A stretch of 48,895 nucleotides of DNA from Bryobacterales bacterium (GTDB lineage: Bacteria > Acidobacteriota > Terriglobia > Bryobacterales > Bryobacteraceae): contig JADLDI010000024.1 in the NCBI GenBank assembly GCA_020846745.1, positions 1 to 48,895 on the forward strand. The letters run 5' to 3'. Below are positions 25,129-34,184 of the stretch, piece after piece (position 1 is the stretch's first letter; every line of letters begins with the position of its first letter). Under the pieces are notes generated by a model that was not told the DNA's origin, searched no databases, and saw nothing but the letters and a program-made list of their open reading frames with translations. Both the position numbers and the translations under genes were made by a program.

Positions 25129-28100
25129 ATGCAAAAGCTAGCCGAAATCTGTATCCGGCGGCCCGTCTTCGCCACCATGCTCATTCTGTTCCTGGTGGTG
25201 ATGGGACTCGATTCTTATCGCAAGTTAGGGGTCGACTTCTTCCCGAAAATTGAATTCCCGATCGTTACGATTCAAACCACCCTGCGCGGTGCGGCGCCGG
25301 AAGAGATGGAGTCGCAGGTCACCAAGCGTATTGAAGAGGCTGTCAATACCGTCTCGGGCATCGACGACTTGAACTCAACGTCGGCCGAAGGCATTTCGTT
25401 GGTGACTATCCAGTTCATGCTGGATAAGGACCCTGATGTAGCTGCCCAGGAAGTTCGCGACAAGATCAACCAGATCGTCGCACAATTACCTCGCGACGCA
25501 GACCCGCCCATTGTCGACAAAATCGCGACCGACGCTTCGCCTATCCTGAACGTGGTCGTCTCGTCGCCTCGCCAGTTGCGCGAAACCACCAAACTCGTTG
25601 ACGACCGTATCAAGAAGAACCTTGAATCGCTGCCCGGCGTCGGACAGATCCGGTTTGTCGGTGACCGGCAACGCCAGATTCAGGTGTGGCTGAACCCCGA
25701 GCGGATGCTCGCCTACAACATCAATGTCGACCAGGTGCGCGCGGCTGTCGCATTGCAGAACGTCGAGGTCCCTGGCGGCCGCATCGATCAGGGGCCCCGT
25801 GAGGTCGCGGTGCGGACTCTTGGCCGTGTCGAACAACCGAAGGACTTCGAAAAGGTCGTGATCACGTCGCAGCGCGGCGTTCCGGTCCGTGTGTCCGACA
25901 TCGGCTACGTGTCCGATGGAATTGAAGAACCGCGTTCGCTCGCCCGGCTGGATAGCCGGCCTGCCGTCGTTCTCGAAATCCGAAAACAATCCGGCACCAA
26001 CACACTGGAAGTGATCGGCGCGGTTAAAGAACGGGTAAACGAGTTACGCCGGTTTCTGCCTCCTGACTTCAAAATCGCTTACACCCGCGACCAGTCGGGC
26101 TTCATTTCCGAATCGTTCAAAGCCGTACAGGAACACCTCATCCTGGGCGGCATTCTTGCGGGCATCATCGTGCTCGCCTTTATCCGGTCGTGGCGTTCGA
26201 CCCTGATCGCCGCGGTTGCTATTCCGACGTCGATCATTTCAACCTACACGCTGATGAACCTGATGGGGTTCACGCTGAACCAGATCACGATGCTCGGTTT
26301 GGTGCTCATGGTCGGTATCGTTATTGACGACGCAATCGTGGTGCTTGAAAACATCTTCCGATTTATGGAAGAGAAGAAAATGAAGCCCATCGAGGCCGCC
26401 ATTCGCGGCACCCAAGACATCGGTCTCGCCGTCATGGCCACCACTTTGTCGCTGGTGATTATCTTCCTGCCCGTTGCTTTCATGCAGGGCATTGTGGGCC
26501 GCTTCATGTCGTCGTTCGGGTTCACCGCGGCGTTCGCCATCATGGTCTCATTGCTGGTGAGCTTCACGCTCACGCCTATGCTGTGCTCGCGCTTCCTGTC
26601 GCACGACGCGGCCACGCAGTCGACCAAAGATACTTTCCTGTTTCGGATGCTCGCCCGTCCGTATCGCGCCATGCTCCACTGGTCCATGAACCACCGTTGG
26701 GTCATCGTGATTCTTAGCATTCTCGTCACGCTCTCCTCCGTTCCCTTGTTTATGGCCATCGGTAAGAACTTCCTGCCTACCGACGACCAATCGGAATTCG
26801 AAGTCACCGTGAAGCTGGCGCCAGGGTCGTCGCTCGACGGTACCGAAGCCGTCATGGCGAACATCGAAAACGAACTAAAAACTCTGCCGGGTGTGCGAAA
26901 CCTTCTTACCACGGTCGGTTCCGATATCCGCAAGCAGGTCGACCGTGGGTCGGTGATTGTTGAGCTTGTTCCACCCGAAGAGCGCGCACTAGATCAGGAT
27001 GAGTTGATGGTTGAGGCGCGCCGCCGCCTCGCGAAGTTCAAAGACGCTTCGATCGGCGTTCAGTTGCCATCCCTGATTTCCGGTGCGGATAACCGCGAGT
27101 TGATGTTCTACATTCAGGGTCCGGACCTGAATCAGTTGGATAAGTACGTCCGCGTCTTGAAAACCAAGTTAGCCACAGTACCCGGTTTGGTGGACTTCGA
27201 TACTAACTACGAACCCGGCAAGCCGGAACTGCGCGTGATCATCAATCGCGACCGTGCCGCCGATCTGGGTGTAAACGTCAATTCAATCGCGACGGCGCTG
27301 CGCACGCTGGTGGCCGGCGACGAACAGGCCACCACCTATCGCGAAGGTGACGACCGCTATGACGTGCAGCTTCGCGTGATGGAACAATACCGTAACTCGC
27401 CTTCTACGCTCGAGCGCCTGTTCGTTCCGTCCACTTCGATCGGTAATGTTCCTCTTTCGAACGTAGCTCAGTTAGTAGACTCAACGGGACCAGCGCAGAT
27501 CGCTCGTTACAACCGGCAGCGCCAGGTATTGCTGATGGCGAATATTGCGCCTGGACAGTCGCTTTCGAACGTCCTTCAGATCCTCAATGATGAAGTGGCT
27601 GCCCTCAAGATGCCGCCTGAATACCGCACCGGTACCCTCGGCCGGACCAAGGAATTCGGCCGCGCGGCTAAGAATTATGTCATCGCGCTGCTGTTGTCGA
27701 TCGTGCTGATGTACATGATTCTCGCGGCACAGTTTGAAAGCTTCATCGACCCCGTGACTATCTTACTGTCGCTTCCGCTCTCGGTCCCGTTTGCGCTCCT
27801 GTCGCTGCTTGTCGCGCGCGAGCCGTTCAGCATCATCTACTCCTCGGTCGGCATCCTCGTGCTGTTCGGCATCGTGAAGAAGAACTCGATTCTTCAAATC
27901 GACCATATTAAGAATCTTCGGCACGAGGGACTCTCGCGGCTGGATGCTATCTTCCGTGGTTGTGAAGACCGGCTCCGTCCCATTTTGATGACCACCGCGG
28001 CGTTGGTGGCAGGCATGATTCCGCTCGCCATCGGCGGCGGCGCCGGCGCCGGATCGCGCCGTACTGTCGCCATCGCCGTTATCGGCGGGCAGACCTTATG

Positions 28101-28233
28101 TCTGCTGCTTACCTTATTAGTAACTCCGGTTGTCTATTCGATATTTGACGACCTGGCTAACCTCCACCTGTTCTCGCGCGTTCGTGCGCTGTTTGGCGGA
28201 CGGCGCGTCGCGCCCCAGCCGGCGGGAGATTGA
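25129..28233 (+). CDS. RND multidrug efflux pump, inner-membrane permease
   Basis: A protein of 1034 residues, the normal length for the HAE-1 class (AcrB, MexB). The N-terminal helix has the RPVFATMLILFLVVMGL signature. Two large periplasmic loops (about 40-330 and 555-870) and twelve predicted membrane helices follow. The proton-relay Asp pair in helix 4 is present as GIVIDDAIVVLEN, at Asp400 and Asp401, and the helix 10 lysine lies in VGILVLFGIVKKNSIL. The pump should therefore be proton-driven. The substrate range cannot be inferred. It is third in the operon tetR-adaptor-pump-tolC, the stop (28231-28233) lying 5 bases before the TolC ATG. Confidence 0.95.
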   Translation: MQKLAEICIRRPVFATMLILFLVVMGLDSYRKLGVDFFPKIEFPIVTIQTTLRGAAPEEMESQVTKRIEEAVNTVSGIDDLNSTSAEGISLVTIQFMLDKDPDVAAQEVRDKINQIVAQLPRDADPPIVDKIATDASPILNVVVSSPRQLRETTKLVDDRIKKNLESLPGVGQIRFVGDRQRQIQVWLNPERMLAYNINVDQVRAAVALQNVEVPGGRIDQGPREVAVRTLGRVEQPKDFEKVVITSQRGVPVRVSDIGYVSDGIEEPRSLARLDSRPAVVLEIRKQSGTNTLEVIGAVKERVNELRRFLPPDFKIAYTRDQSGFISESFKAVQEHLILGGILAGIIVLAFIRSWRSTLIAAVAIPTSIISTYTLMNLMGFTLNQITMLGLVLMVGIVIDDAIVVLENIFRFMEEKKMKPIEAAIRGTQDIGLAVMATTLSLVIIFLPVAFMQGIVGRFMSSFGFTAAFAIMVSLLVSFTLTPMLCSRFLSHDAATQSTKDTFLFRMLARPYRAMLHWSMNHRWVIVILSILVTLSSVPLFMAIGKNFLPTDDQSEFEVTVKLAPGSSLDGTEAVMANIENELKTLPGVRNLLTTVGSDIRKQVDRGSVIVELVPPEERALDQDELMVEARRRLAKFKDASIGVQLPSLISGADNRELMFYIQGPDLNQLDKYVRVLKTKLATVPGLVDFDTNYEPGKPELRVIINRDRAADLGVNVNSIATALRTLVAGDEQATTYREGDDRYDVQLRVMEQYRNSPSTLERLFVPSTSIGNVPLSNVAQLVDSTGPAQIARYNRQRQVLLMANIAPGQSLSNVLQILNDEVAALKMPPEYRTGTLGRTKEFGRAAKNYVIALLLSIVLMYMILAAQFESFIDPVTILLSLPLSVPFALLSLLVAREPFSIIYSSVGILVLFGIVKKNSILQIDHIKNLRHEGLSRLDAIFRGCEDRLRPILMTTAALVAGMIPLAIGGGAGAGSRRTVAIAVIGGQTLCLLLTLLVTPVVYSIFDDLANLHLFSRVRALFGGRRVAPQPAGD

Positions 28234-28238
28234 CGCAT

Positions 28239-29885
28239 ATGAAGAAGTTATTGCAAACGACAGCCGTACTGTGTCTTGTAGGTATGGCGTGGGCTGCCCA
28301 AGAGCCGCAACGGGTCGGCGTCGGCGTGATCGAACGCAAGTTGTCCGTCACCGATGCATTAGAACTGGCGCTCAAAAACAATCTTGAGATTGAGATTGAG
28401 CGTACCAACGTCGCCACTTCGCGCGAGGCATTGCGCGCCGCACAGGGGGCCTTTGATTTCATCCTGCGCTACCAGCCCGGTATCGAGTCGCGTAACACCC
28501 CCACCTCGTCTGTTCTTGCCGCGGCCAGCGGTAAGATTGCCGAGCGTTTTCATAATCAGAACTTCTCCTTTCTTCAGCAGTTGCCCTGGCACGGAACTTC
28601 GATGCACGTGGACTTCTTGAACGGCCGTCAATCGACAAACAACCCATTCGTCGGTCTGAATCCCTTCATCACCTCCCAGTTGGTTGTCGGATTTACTCAG
28701 CCGCTGCTTCGTAACCGCGAGAACGACCGGCAGCGGTCCGAAATCAAGATTCGATCCAAGCAAATCGGTATCTCGGAAGTGGATGTTCAACTGCGTGTCA
28801 TCGACATCGCCACTCGCGTGCTCTACGCCTATTGGGACTTGGTTGAAGCGCGTCAGGACGTCAAAGTGAAAGGCGCGTTTGTCGAGTGGGCGCGGGAACA
28901 AGTGGCCCGGAATAAACGTATGATCGAAGCCGGTACATTGGCGCCTGTTGAGTTGTCGGCTGCAATCGCGGAACTGGAACGGCGCCTCGATACCTATTAT
29001 TCAGCCGTCGGCCACGTCACTGAAGTTGAAAACGCATTGAAAACCTTACTCGCCTCTTCACGGCACGATGAGATCTGGAAAGACATTCTGGTCCCAACCG
29101 ACGACAAAGCGCCGAACGCCGGCGCGGCCGACGACGTGAATGCCGCTCTCGGTACGGCGCTTAAACAGCGCCCGGAATTGCGGCAATTGCTGCTCCGGCG
29201 TGAAACGAATGATATCCAGAAAGTCCTGGCGGAAAACGAGCGTAAGCCCCAGGTGAACTTGGTCGCGAACTATATCAACTCCGGACTGGCCGGCACGATC
29301 AATCCGACCGACAACCCCTTCTCCGCCGCCAACGCCGCACTCTATGCGCGAGTGAACCAGTTGTCCGGTACGCAGGGTCTGCCGCCGCTTACCGGCGGTA
29401 GCTTTGGCGGTGTCCCTCCCCAATTCATCGGCGGTTACGGGCAGACCCTGTCCGGCCTATTCGGCGGCAACTACCAGTCTGTGCAGGTCGGCCTTCAACT
29501 CGACTGGAACCCGCGCAACCGTACCGCCGACGCCAACATCGCGCAAACCGTATTAGCCGAGCGGCGCATTAAGCTGGTCCAAGCCCAAACCGAACAGGCG
29601 ATTGAAGCTCAGGTACGCAACTCCTTGCAGGCGATCGAGACCGCTCGACAGCGGATTGTCGCCGCCGAGGCTTCAGCCGCCGCCGCCAAAGAAAAGATGG
29701 AATCGGAGACGCGCCTGTTTCAAACGGGCGAATCCACCAACTTTCTGGTCCTCACGCGACAGAACGAGTACGCGGACTCGCTGAATCGTGTGGTGGTTGC
29801 ACAGGCTGATCTAAACAAGGCTCTGGCTCGGCTGCAACAATCGGTCGGGACGATCTTGCAGACTTATAACTTACGCGTCCAGTAG
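28239..29885 (+). CDS. TolC family outer-membrane channel protein
   Basis: A protein of 548 residues from ATG 28239, with GGGAG at 28224-28228; a TTG nine bases earlier is also in frame. A signal peptide (MKKLLQTTAVLCLVGMAWA) is followed by two repeats of the outer membrane efflux protein domain. The first opens with LSVTDALELALKNNLEIEIER; the second starts near residue 285 with ALGTALKQRPELRQLLLRR and contains the long coiled helices. It completes the tripartite pump across the outer membrane, implying a Gram-negative envelope. Its last 134 bases overlap the convergent membrane-protein gene at 29752, the longest gene-gene overlap of the window. Confidence 0.92.
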   Translation: MKKLLQTTAVLCLVGMAWAAQEPQRVGVGVIERKLSVTDALELALKNNLEIEIERTNVATSREALRAAQGAFDFILRYQPGIESRNTPTSSVLAAASGKIAERFHNQNFSFLQQLPWHGTSMHVDFLNGRQSTNNPFVGLNPFITSQLVVGFTQPLLRNRENDRQRSEIKIRSKQIGISEVDVQLRVIDIATRVLYAYWDLVEARQDVKVKGAFVEWAREQVARNKRMIEAGTLAPVELSAAIAELERRLDTYYSAVGHVTEVENALKTLLASSRHDEIWKDILVPTDDKAPNAGAADDVNAALGTALKQRPELRQLLLRRETNDIQKVLAENERKPQVNLVANYINSGLAGTINPTDNPFSAANAALYARVNQLSGTQGLPPLTGGSFGGVPPQFIGGYGQTLSGLFGGNYQSVQVGLQLDWNPRNRTADANIAQTVLAERRIKLVQAQTEQAIEAQVRNSLQAIETARQRIVAAEASAAAAKEKMESETRLFQTGESTNFLVLTRQNEYADSLNRVVVAQADLNKALARLQQSVGTILQTYNLRVQ

Positions 29886-31476
29886 CGGTGAACCCGAAAG
29901 CAAGCAGTAAAACCAGCGCGGAGGCGGAAATGGCTCGTCCATATTGCCCCACCGGAACGGTGTCCATCCGCAGCGCCACTTCGCGATCGCCGGGCGGAAC
30001 GTTGATCACCATCAGGCCGGTGGTCGCCGCCGGTTCGATCGTGAGCGTCGTATCTCCCGACAGAGCAATCCAGCAAGGGTAGTAGTAGTGCCTCAGTTGC
30101 ACTTTGACGCCTTCGAGTGAGTTCACGTCCAAAATTATGGAACGCGGCGTCCAACTCTTCACGACGACTGTGCCCCTTCCAGCCACCACCCCGGCTTGAG
30201 GTGTTGTCGCTACAATCCGCCTCACCCCTTCCAATGTGAACTGGTCGTGCGGCACCCACTTCGGCCGGTACTCGCCGTAATCGATTTCGTTGTACTGCGC
30301 CGGCACCGTTCTCGTTCGACCCATCGCCCATTCCACCGATTGCTTGGCCAGCACCACCTCCCAGCCCACCAGCAAAGCCAGCAAGGCGACAACCCCGAAC
30401 CGCCAGTAGCTTCGCGTAGCTATTGCCCCGTCAACCGCAAGTGCCAGCAGGGCTACTCCGGCGATCGTGATTACGCTCAACAGCCGCCACGGGAATTGCA
30501 CCTTCTGAAACATTGGCAGCAGTTGCCACAACGGTTCTGACACTTGGAAACAGAAGAAACCTGCTGATCCGGCCATCAGCAGCCAGAACAGCCGCTGCCC
30601 CATCTGCGCCTTCGAACCCGCCGCGAACGCCAATCCGATCAGCAACGCCATATAGGCCATCACATCGGCAATCCGTCCCAGAAAGTATTTGCGCCCGGTC
30701 GCCATTGGGTCTGTTCCGCCGGTTTCGCCGAACAGGAAATGCCGGGAGAAATCGCCGTTCCCGCGGAACATGGCTTCAATAGAAGCGTCACCTTGCGTGA
30801 ACAGCGCCGGCAAAAGATAAACCGCTGCGAGCGAAATTCCCAAAACGAACCCAATCGCTGCTCGGCCGATCGGCACCCGGCGCGCCAGCGCATACAGCAG
30901 AGGCACGGGAGCGAACAGCAACGCCGTAGGAGGATGAGTAGCCAGCAGTAATGCGTAGCCACCGCCGATTGCCGCGATGTTTCGTTTTTCGACCGCCCAT
31001 AGCAGCAGCGGCATCCAGGCGAACTGCCAATACTCGGCAAAGGCGAACCGTTCCAGATAGTCCACCCTATAGTGGTAGGGAAGCACCACATAAACCATCG
31101 CTGCCGATGCCGCGGCTATATGTGATGAAATGCACCTTAGCCAAAGAAAGGCGAAAACCGCAGACAGAAACGTCGCCAGCCAGGCTGCCATTCCGACCGC
31201 CGTCCAGCCGCCGGCAGACTTACCGAATATCAGCACAAACGGCGTTGTGAAATAGTAGCCCACCGGTCCGTAGAAGAAGAAAGTGGGACTGCCAAGGCCG
31301 GAGTTCATACCCGTCAACCATTGCGGAAGTAGATCTCCTGCAATAAGTTGCGAGACGAAATGGTGGGCCCACGCGAGATGGATACGGTCTCCGGGGTCGA
31401 AGCCCGCTAGTGCTGTCGGGATCGTAAATAAACTGCTTACCACCGCAATGGCAAGCCAGTGCGCGTAATGCCGCAA
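29752..31476 (-). CDS. Polytopic membrane protein (glycosyltransferase-C/YfhO-like)
   Basis: A protein of 574 residues from a TTG start at 31476; GGAGG lies only 3 bases upstream, and no ATG is available in the first 50 residues. About ten to twelve membrane helices fill the first 390 residues. The first loop is typical of membrane GT-C-like proteins (FDPGDRIHLAWAHHFVSQLI, then LPQWLTGMNSGLGSPTFFFYG). It resembles the family often annotated as 6-pyruvoyl-tetrahydropterin synthase-related or YfhO-like membrane protein, whose members may handle lipid-linked sugars. A soluble beta-rich region (about 400-510) and one last helix follow. The final 39 residues are encoded antisense to the TolC C-terminus and look low in complexity, so they may be a stop-loss extension. 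Confidence 0.8.
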   Translation of the reverse strand: MRHYAHWLAIAVVSSLFTIPTALAGFDPGDRIHLAWAHHFVSQLIAGDLLPQWLTGMNSGLGSPTFFFYGPVGYYFTTPFVLIFGKSAGGWTAVGMAAWLATFLSAVFAFLWLRCISSHIAAASAAMVYVVLPYHYRVDYLERFAFAEYWQFAWMPLLLWAVEKRNIAAIGGGYALLLATHPPTALLFAPVPLLYALARRVPIGRAAIGFVLGISLAAVYLLPALFTQGDASIEAMFRGNGDFSRHFLFGETGGTDPMATGRKYFLGRIADVMAYMALLIGLAFAAGSKAQMGQRLFWLLMAGSAGFFCFQVSEPLWQLLPMFQKVQFPWRLLSVITIAGVALLALAVDGAIATRSYWRFGVVALLALLVGWEVVLAKQSVEWAMGRTRTVPAQYNEIDYGEYRPKWVPHDQFTLEGVRRIVATTPQAGVVAGRGTVVVKSWTPRSIILDVNSLEGVKVQLRHYYYPCWIALSGDTTLTIEPAATTGLMVINVPPGDREVALRMDTVPVGQYGRAISASALVLLLAFGFTATGRVSYKSARSSRPIVAAEPEPCLDQPVQPPHDSASPRTRSVA

Positions 31477-31526
31477 GTTCCTCCGAGCGTTGCATCTATG
31501 ATACCCGCGTTACCCTAAAAGGAGAA

Positions 31527-34055
31527 GTGCTCCCGCAGTTCCCCGTAAAGCCAGAGGTGATGAGTCCGGCCGGATACTGGCCGCAGTTGCAGGCCGCAAT
31601 TGAGGCGGGTGCGGATGCCGTGTATTTTGGATTGCGGCATTTCACCGCACGCGCCAAAGTCGGCTTTACACTGGACGACCTTCCACAGGTTATCCGAACC
31701 CTTCATTCCCGCGTCGTCAAGGGTTACGTCACCTATAACTCCCTCGTATTCGAGCACGAACTGCCGGAAGCGGCTCGCGGGCTGGAGATGATCGCGGCGG
31801 CCGGTGCGGACGCGATCATCGTGCAGGATTTTGCCGTCCTCAAACTGGCCCGCGAAATCGCACCCGATCTCGTGATCCACGGCAGCACACAGATGTCTCT
31901 GACGTCGGCCGAAGGCATCAACCTCGCACAGCAATCCGGCGTGTCGCGCGTGGTTCTTGCCCGAGAGTTATCGCTCAAAGACGTTTGCGCGATTCGGGCC
32001 GAAACCACTTGCGAGCTGGAGTTGTTCGTCCACGGCGCCTTGTGTGTTTCCTACTCCGGCCAGTGTTTTTCCTCCGAAGCCTGGGGCGGCCGGTCCGCCA
32101 ACCGCGGCCAGTGTGCGCAAGCCTGCCGCCTGCCTTACGAGCTGATCGTGGACGGCCTGCCGAAGCCTCTGGGCGATGCACGGTACCTGCTTTCTCCCGA
32201 AGATCTCTTCGCCATCCACCAAATTCCTGAGATTTTGCCCATCGGCATTCATGGCCTGAAGATCGAAGGCCGATACAAAGACGCCGGCTATGTAGCGCTG
32301 GTGACGCGAGCGTACCGCGAGGCCGTTGACCGCGCCTGGCAGGGGCTCGATGTGTCCGTCACTCCCGAGCGCGAGATGGAACTTGCGCATGTGTTCTCCC
32401 GGGGGATGGGGCCGCATTTCATCGCTGGAACCAACCATCAAGCGGTGGTGAACGGCCGGGCGCCGCGGCACCGCGGAGTTCTCATGGGCCGCGTGACAAA
32501 AGTCAAAGGTGGCACGATTGAGATCTCCGTCGCCGAGGCGAACCAGGTCAGTCCGCTAAAACCCGGCGACGGCGTGGTATTCGATGCCGCTGATTGGCGA
32601 TCGCCAGAGGAGAAGGAAGAAGGTGGACGCGTTTACGAGGTGACACCCACCGGGCGCGGCAAAGTCGAAGTTGCGTTCGCGTATAACTCAATCAACCCTA
32701 CGCGCATTCGCCCCGGCGATCTGCTCTGGCGCACACACGATCCGGACGTCGACAAGGCTGCTGCCGTTTTTACGCAACCTGGCACTCCGGTTCATCGCCG
32801 GCCTGTAACGGTGCACGTCACGGCTGCAGTCGGGCAGCCGCTGAAAGCCGAGTGGCGCCTCGCCGACCGGCCGGAAATCTGCGCCCTCGTCACGTCAGCC
32901 AACCCGCTTGGGGAGTCGGCGAACCAGGCGTTGTCCCTCGATCACGTAAAGCAGCAGTTCGGCCGTCTCGGAAACACGCCATATGAGCTTCGGCATGTCA
33001 GCGGCACGATCACCGGCCGTCCGTTCGTTCCGGTGTCGCTGCTGAACCAATTACGCCGCGATGCCGTACAGCAACTAACCCGTCTGCAAACGGACCGTCC
33101 GCCGATTCAAACCCACGATCCACAGCAGGTGCTGCAACAGGTTGTCAGCCGTTCGACAGCCCACGCTGCGGTCCCATCGGCGCATGCGCCGGCGCTCCAC
33201 CTGCTGGTCCGCACACCCGCCCAACTGGAAGCCGCCCTCCTCTGTCGCCCCGCTACTATTACGCTTGATTACCTGGACCTTTACGGTCTTCAGCCCTCGA
33301 TTGCGCGCATCCGTGAGGCGGGCATCGAGCCTCGCGTCGCCAGTCCACGCATCCTCAAGCCCAGCGAACAGCGCATCGTTCATTTCCTCCGCAAACTCGA
33401 CTGTCCGGTTCTGGTCCGCTCCACGGGGCTTCTGCATGCCTTTCAGCAAGGTCCGCGTCCGCCCTTGATTGGCGACTTCAGTCTCAACGCCGCCAACTCC
33501 ATCTCCGCCGCTGCTCTGATAGAGCTTGGTCTGGAGACGTTTACACCCACGCACGACCTGAACGCCGACCAGATCGCAAAGCTGGCGCAAGCTGTCAGTC
33601 CTGAAAAGATCGAAGCTGTTGTTTACCAGCACCTCGCCATTTTCCATACCGAACACTGCGTCTTCTGCCGGTTTCTTTCGGAAGGGACCAGTTTCGAAGA
33701 TTGCGGCCATCCTTGCGAGAAGCACCGTGTCGCTTTGCGTGACGCGAATGGCCGTTCGCATCCCGTGATGGCCGATGTCGGTTGCCGCAATACGGTTTTC
33801 GGCGCCGAAGCACAGGAAGCGAGCGCTCATCTTGATACCTGGCTGTCAGCTGGTATCCGTCATTTCCGGATAGAGTTCGCGCATGAGTCGCCCGCGCAAG
33901 TCCGCGAGGTCGCAGAAGCGTTTGCGCAGACGCTCACCGGGCGCCGTGACGGAAAGTGGTTGGCGCAACAACTCAAACACGTCACCCCCGAAGGTACCAC
34001 CGAAGGTAGCCTGTTCGTGCCAAAAGGATACGCGACATTGCCGGTCCTTGAATAG
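31527..34055 (+). CDS. Peptidase U32 family protein (RlhA-like)
   Basis: A protein of 842 residues from GTG 31527; GGAG is only two bases upstream, but no other start keeps the opening KPEVMSPAGYWPQLQAAIEA, which matches the U32 consensus. The N-terminal TIM barrel is followed by the Cys signature LCVSYSGQCF...NRGQCAQACR (about residue 170-200) and KIEGRYKDAGYVALVTRAYR (about 245). A middle DUF3656-like domain and a C-terminal part with EHCVFCRFL and FEDCGHPCEKHRV, about residues 710-730, follow. The four N-terminal Cys residues should bind an iron-sulfur cluster. E. coli RlhA and TrhP of this family hydroxylate rRNA or tRNA with prephenate, so an RNA-modification role is more likely than collagenase activity. 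Confidence 0.85.
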   Translation: MLPQFPVKPEVMSPAGYWPQLQAAIEAGADAVYFGLRHFTARAKVGFTLDDLPQVIRTLHSRVVKGYVTYNSLVFEHELPEAARGLEMIAAAGADAIIVQDFAVLKLAREIAPDLVIHGSTQMSLTSAEGINLAQQSGVSRVVLARELSLKDVCAIRAETTCELELFVHGALCVSYSGQCFSSEAWGGRSANRGQCAQACRLPYELIVDGLPKPLGDARYLLSPEDLFAIHQIPEILPIGIHGLKIEGRYKDAGYVALVTRAYREAVDRAWQGLDVSVTPEREMELAHVFSRGMGPHFIAGTNHQAVVNGRAPRHRGVLMGRVTKVKGGTIEISVAEANQVSPLKPGDGVVFDAADWRSPEEKEEGGRVYEVTPTGRGKVEVAFAYNSINPTRIRPGDLLWRTHDPDVDKAAAVFTQPGTPVHRRPVTVHVTAAVGQPLKAEWRLADRPEICALVTSANPLGESANQALSLDHVKQQFGRLGNTPYELRHVSGTITGRPFVPVSLLNQLRRDAVQQLTRLQTDRPPIQTHDPQQVLQQVVSRSTAHAAVPSAHAPALHLLVRTPAQLEAALLCRPATITLDYLDLYGLQPSIARIREAGIEPRVASPRILKPSEQRIVHFLRKLDCPVLVRSTGLLHAFQQGPRPPLIGDFSLNAANSISAAALIELGLETFTPTHDLNADQIAKLAQAVSPEKIEAVVYQHLAIFHTEHCVFCRFLSEGTSFEDCGHPCEKHRVALRDANGRSHPVMADVGCRNTVFGAEAQEASAHLDTWLSAGIRHFRIEFAHESPAQVREVAEAFAQTLTGRRDGKWLAQQLKHVTPEGTTEGSLFVPKGYATLPVLE

Positions 34056-34184
34056 ACAGGTTGTCTGTTTGGTCCGGACACTTTGTCGGGCAGCGGTCCT
34101 GGTATTCTTCCGAGACACTTCCTAGAATTCAATAGCTTACAGAGTTCAACTCAAAGGCACGCCGCCTGCACTAACTCGAGCGTC

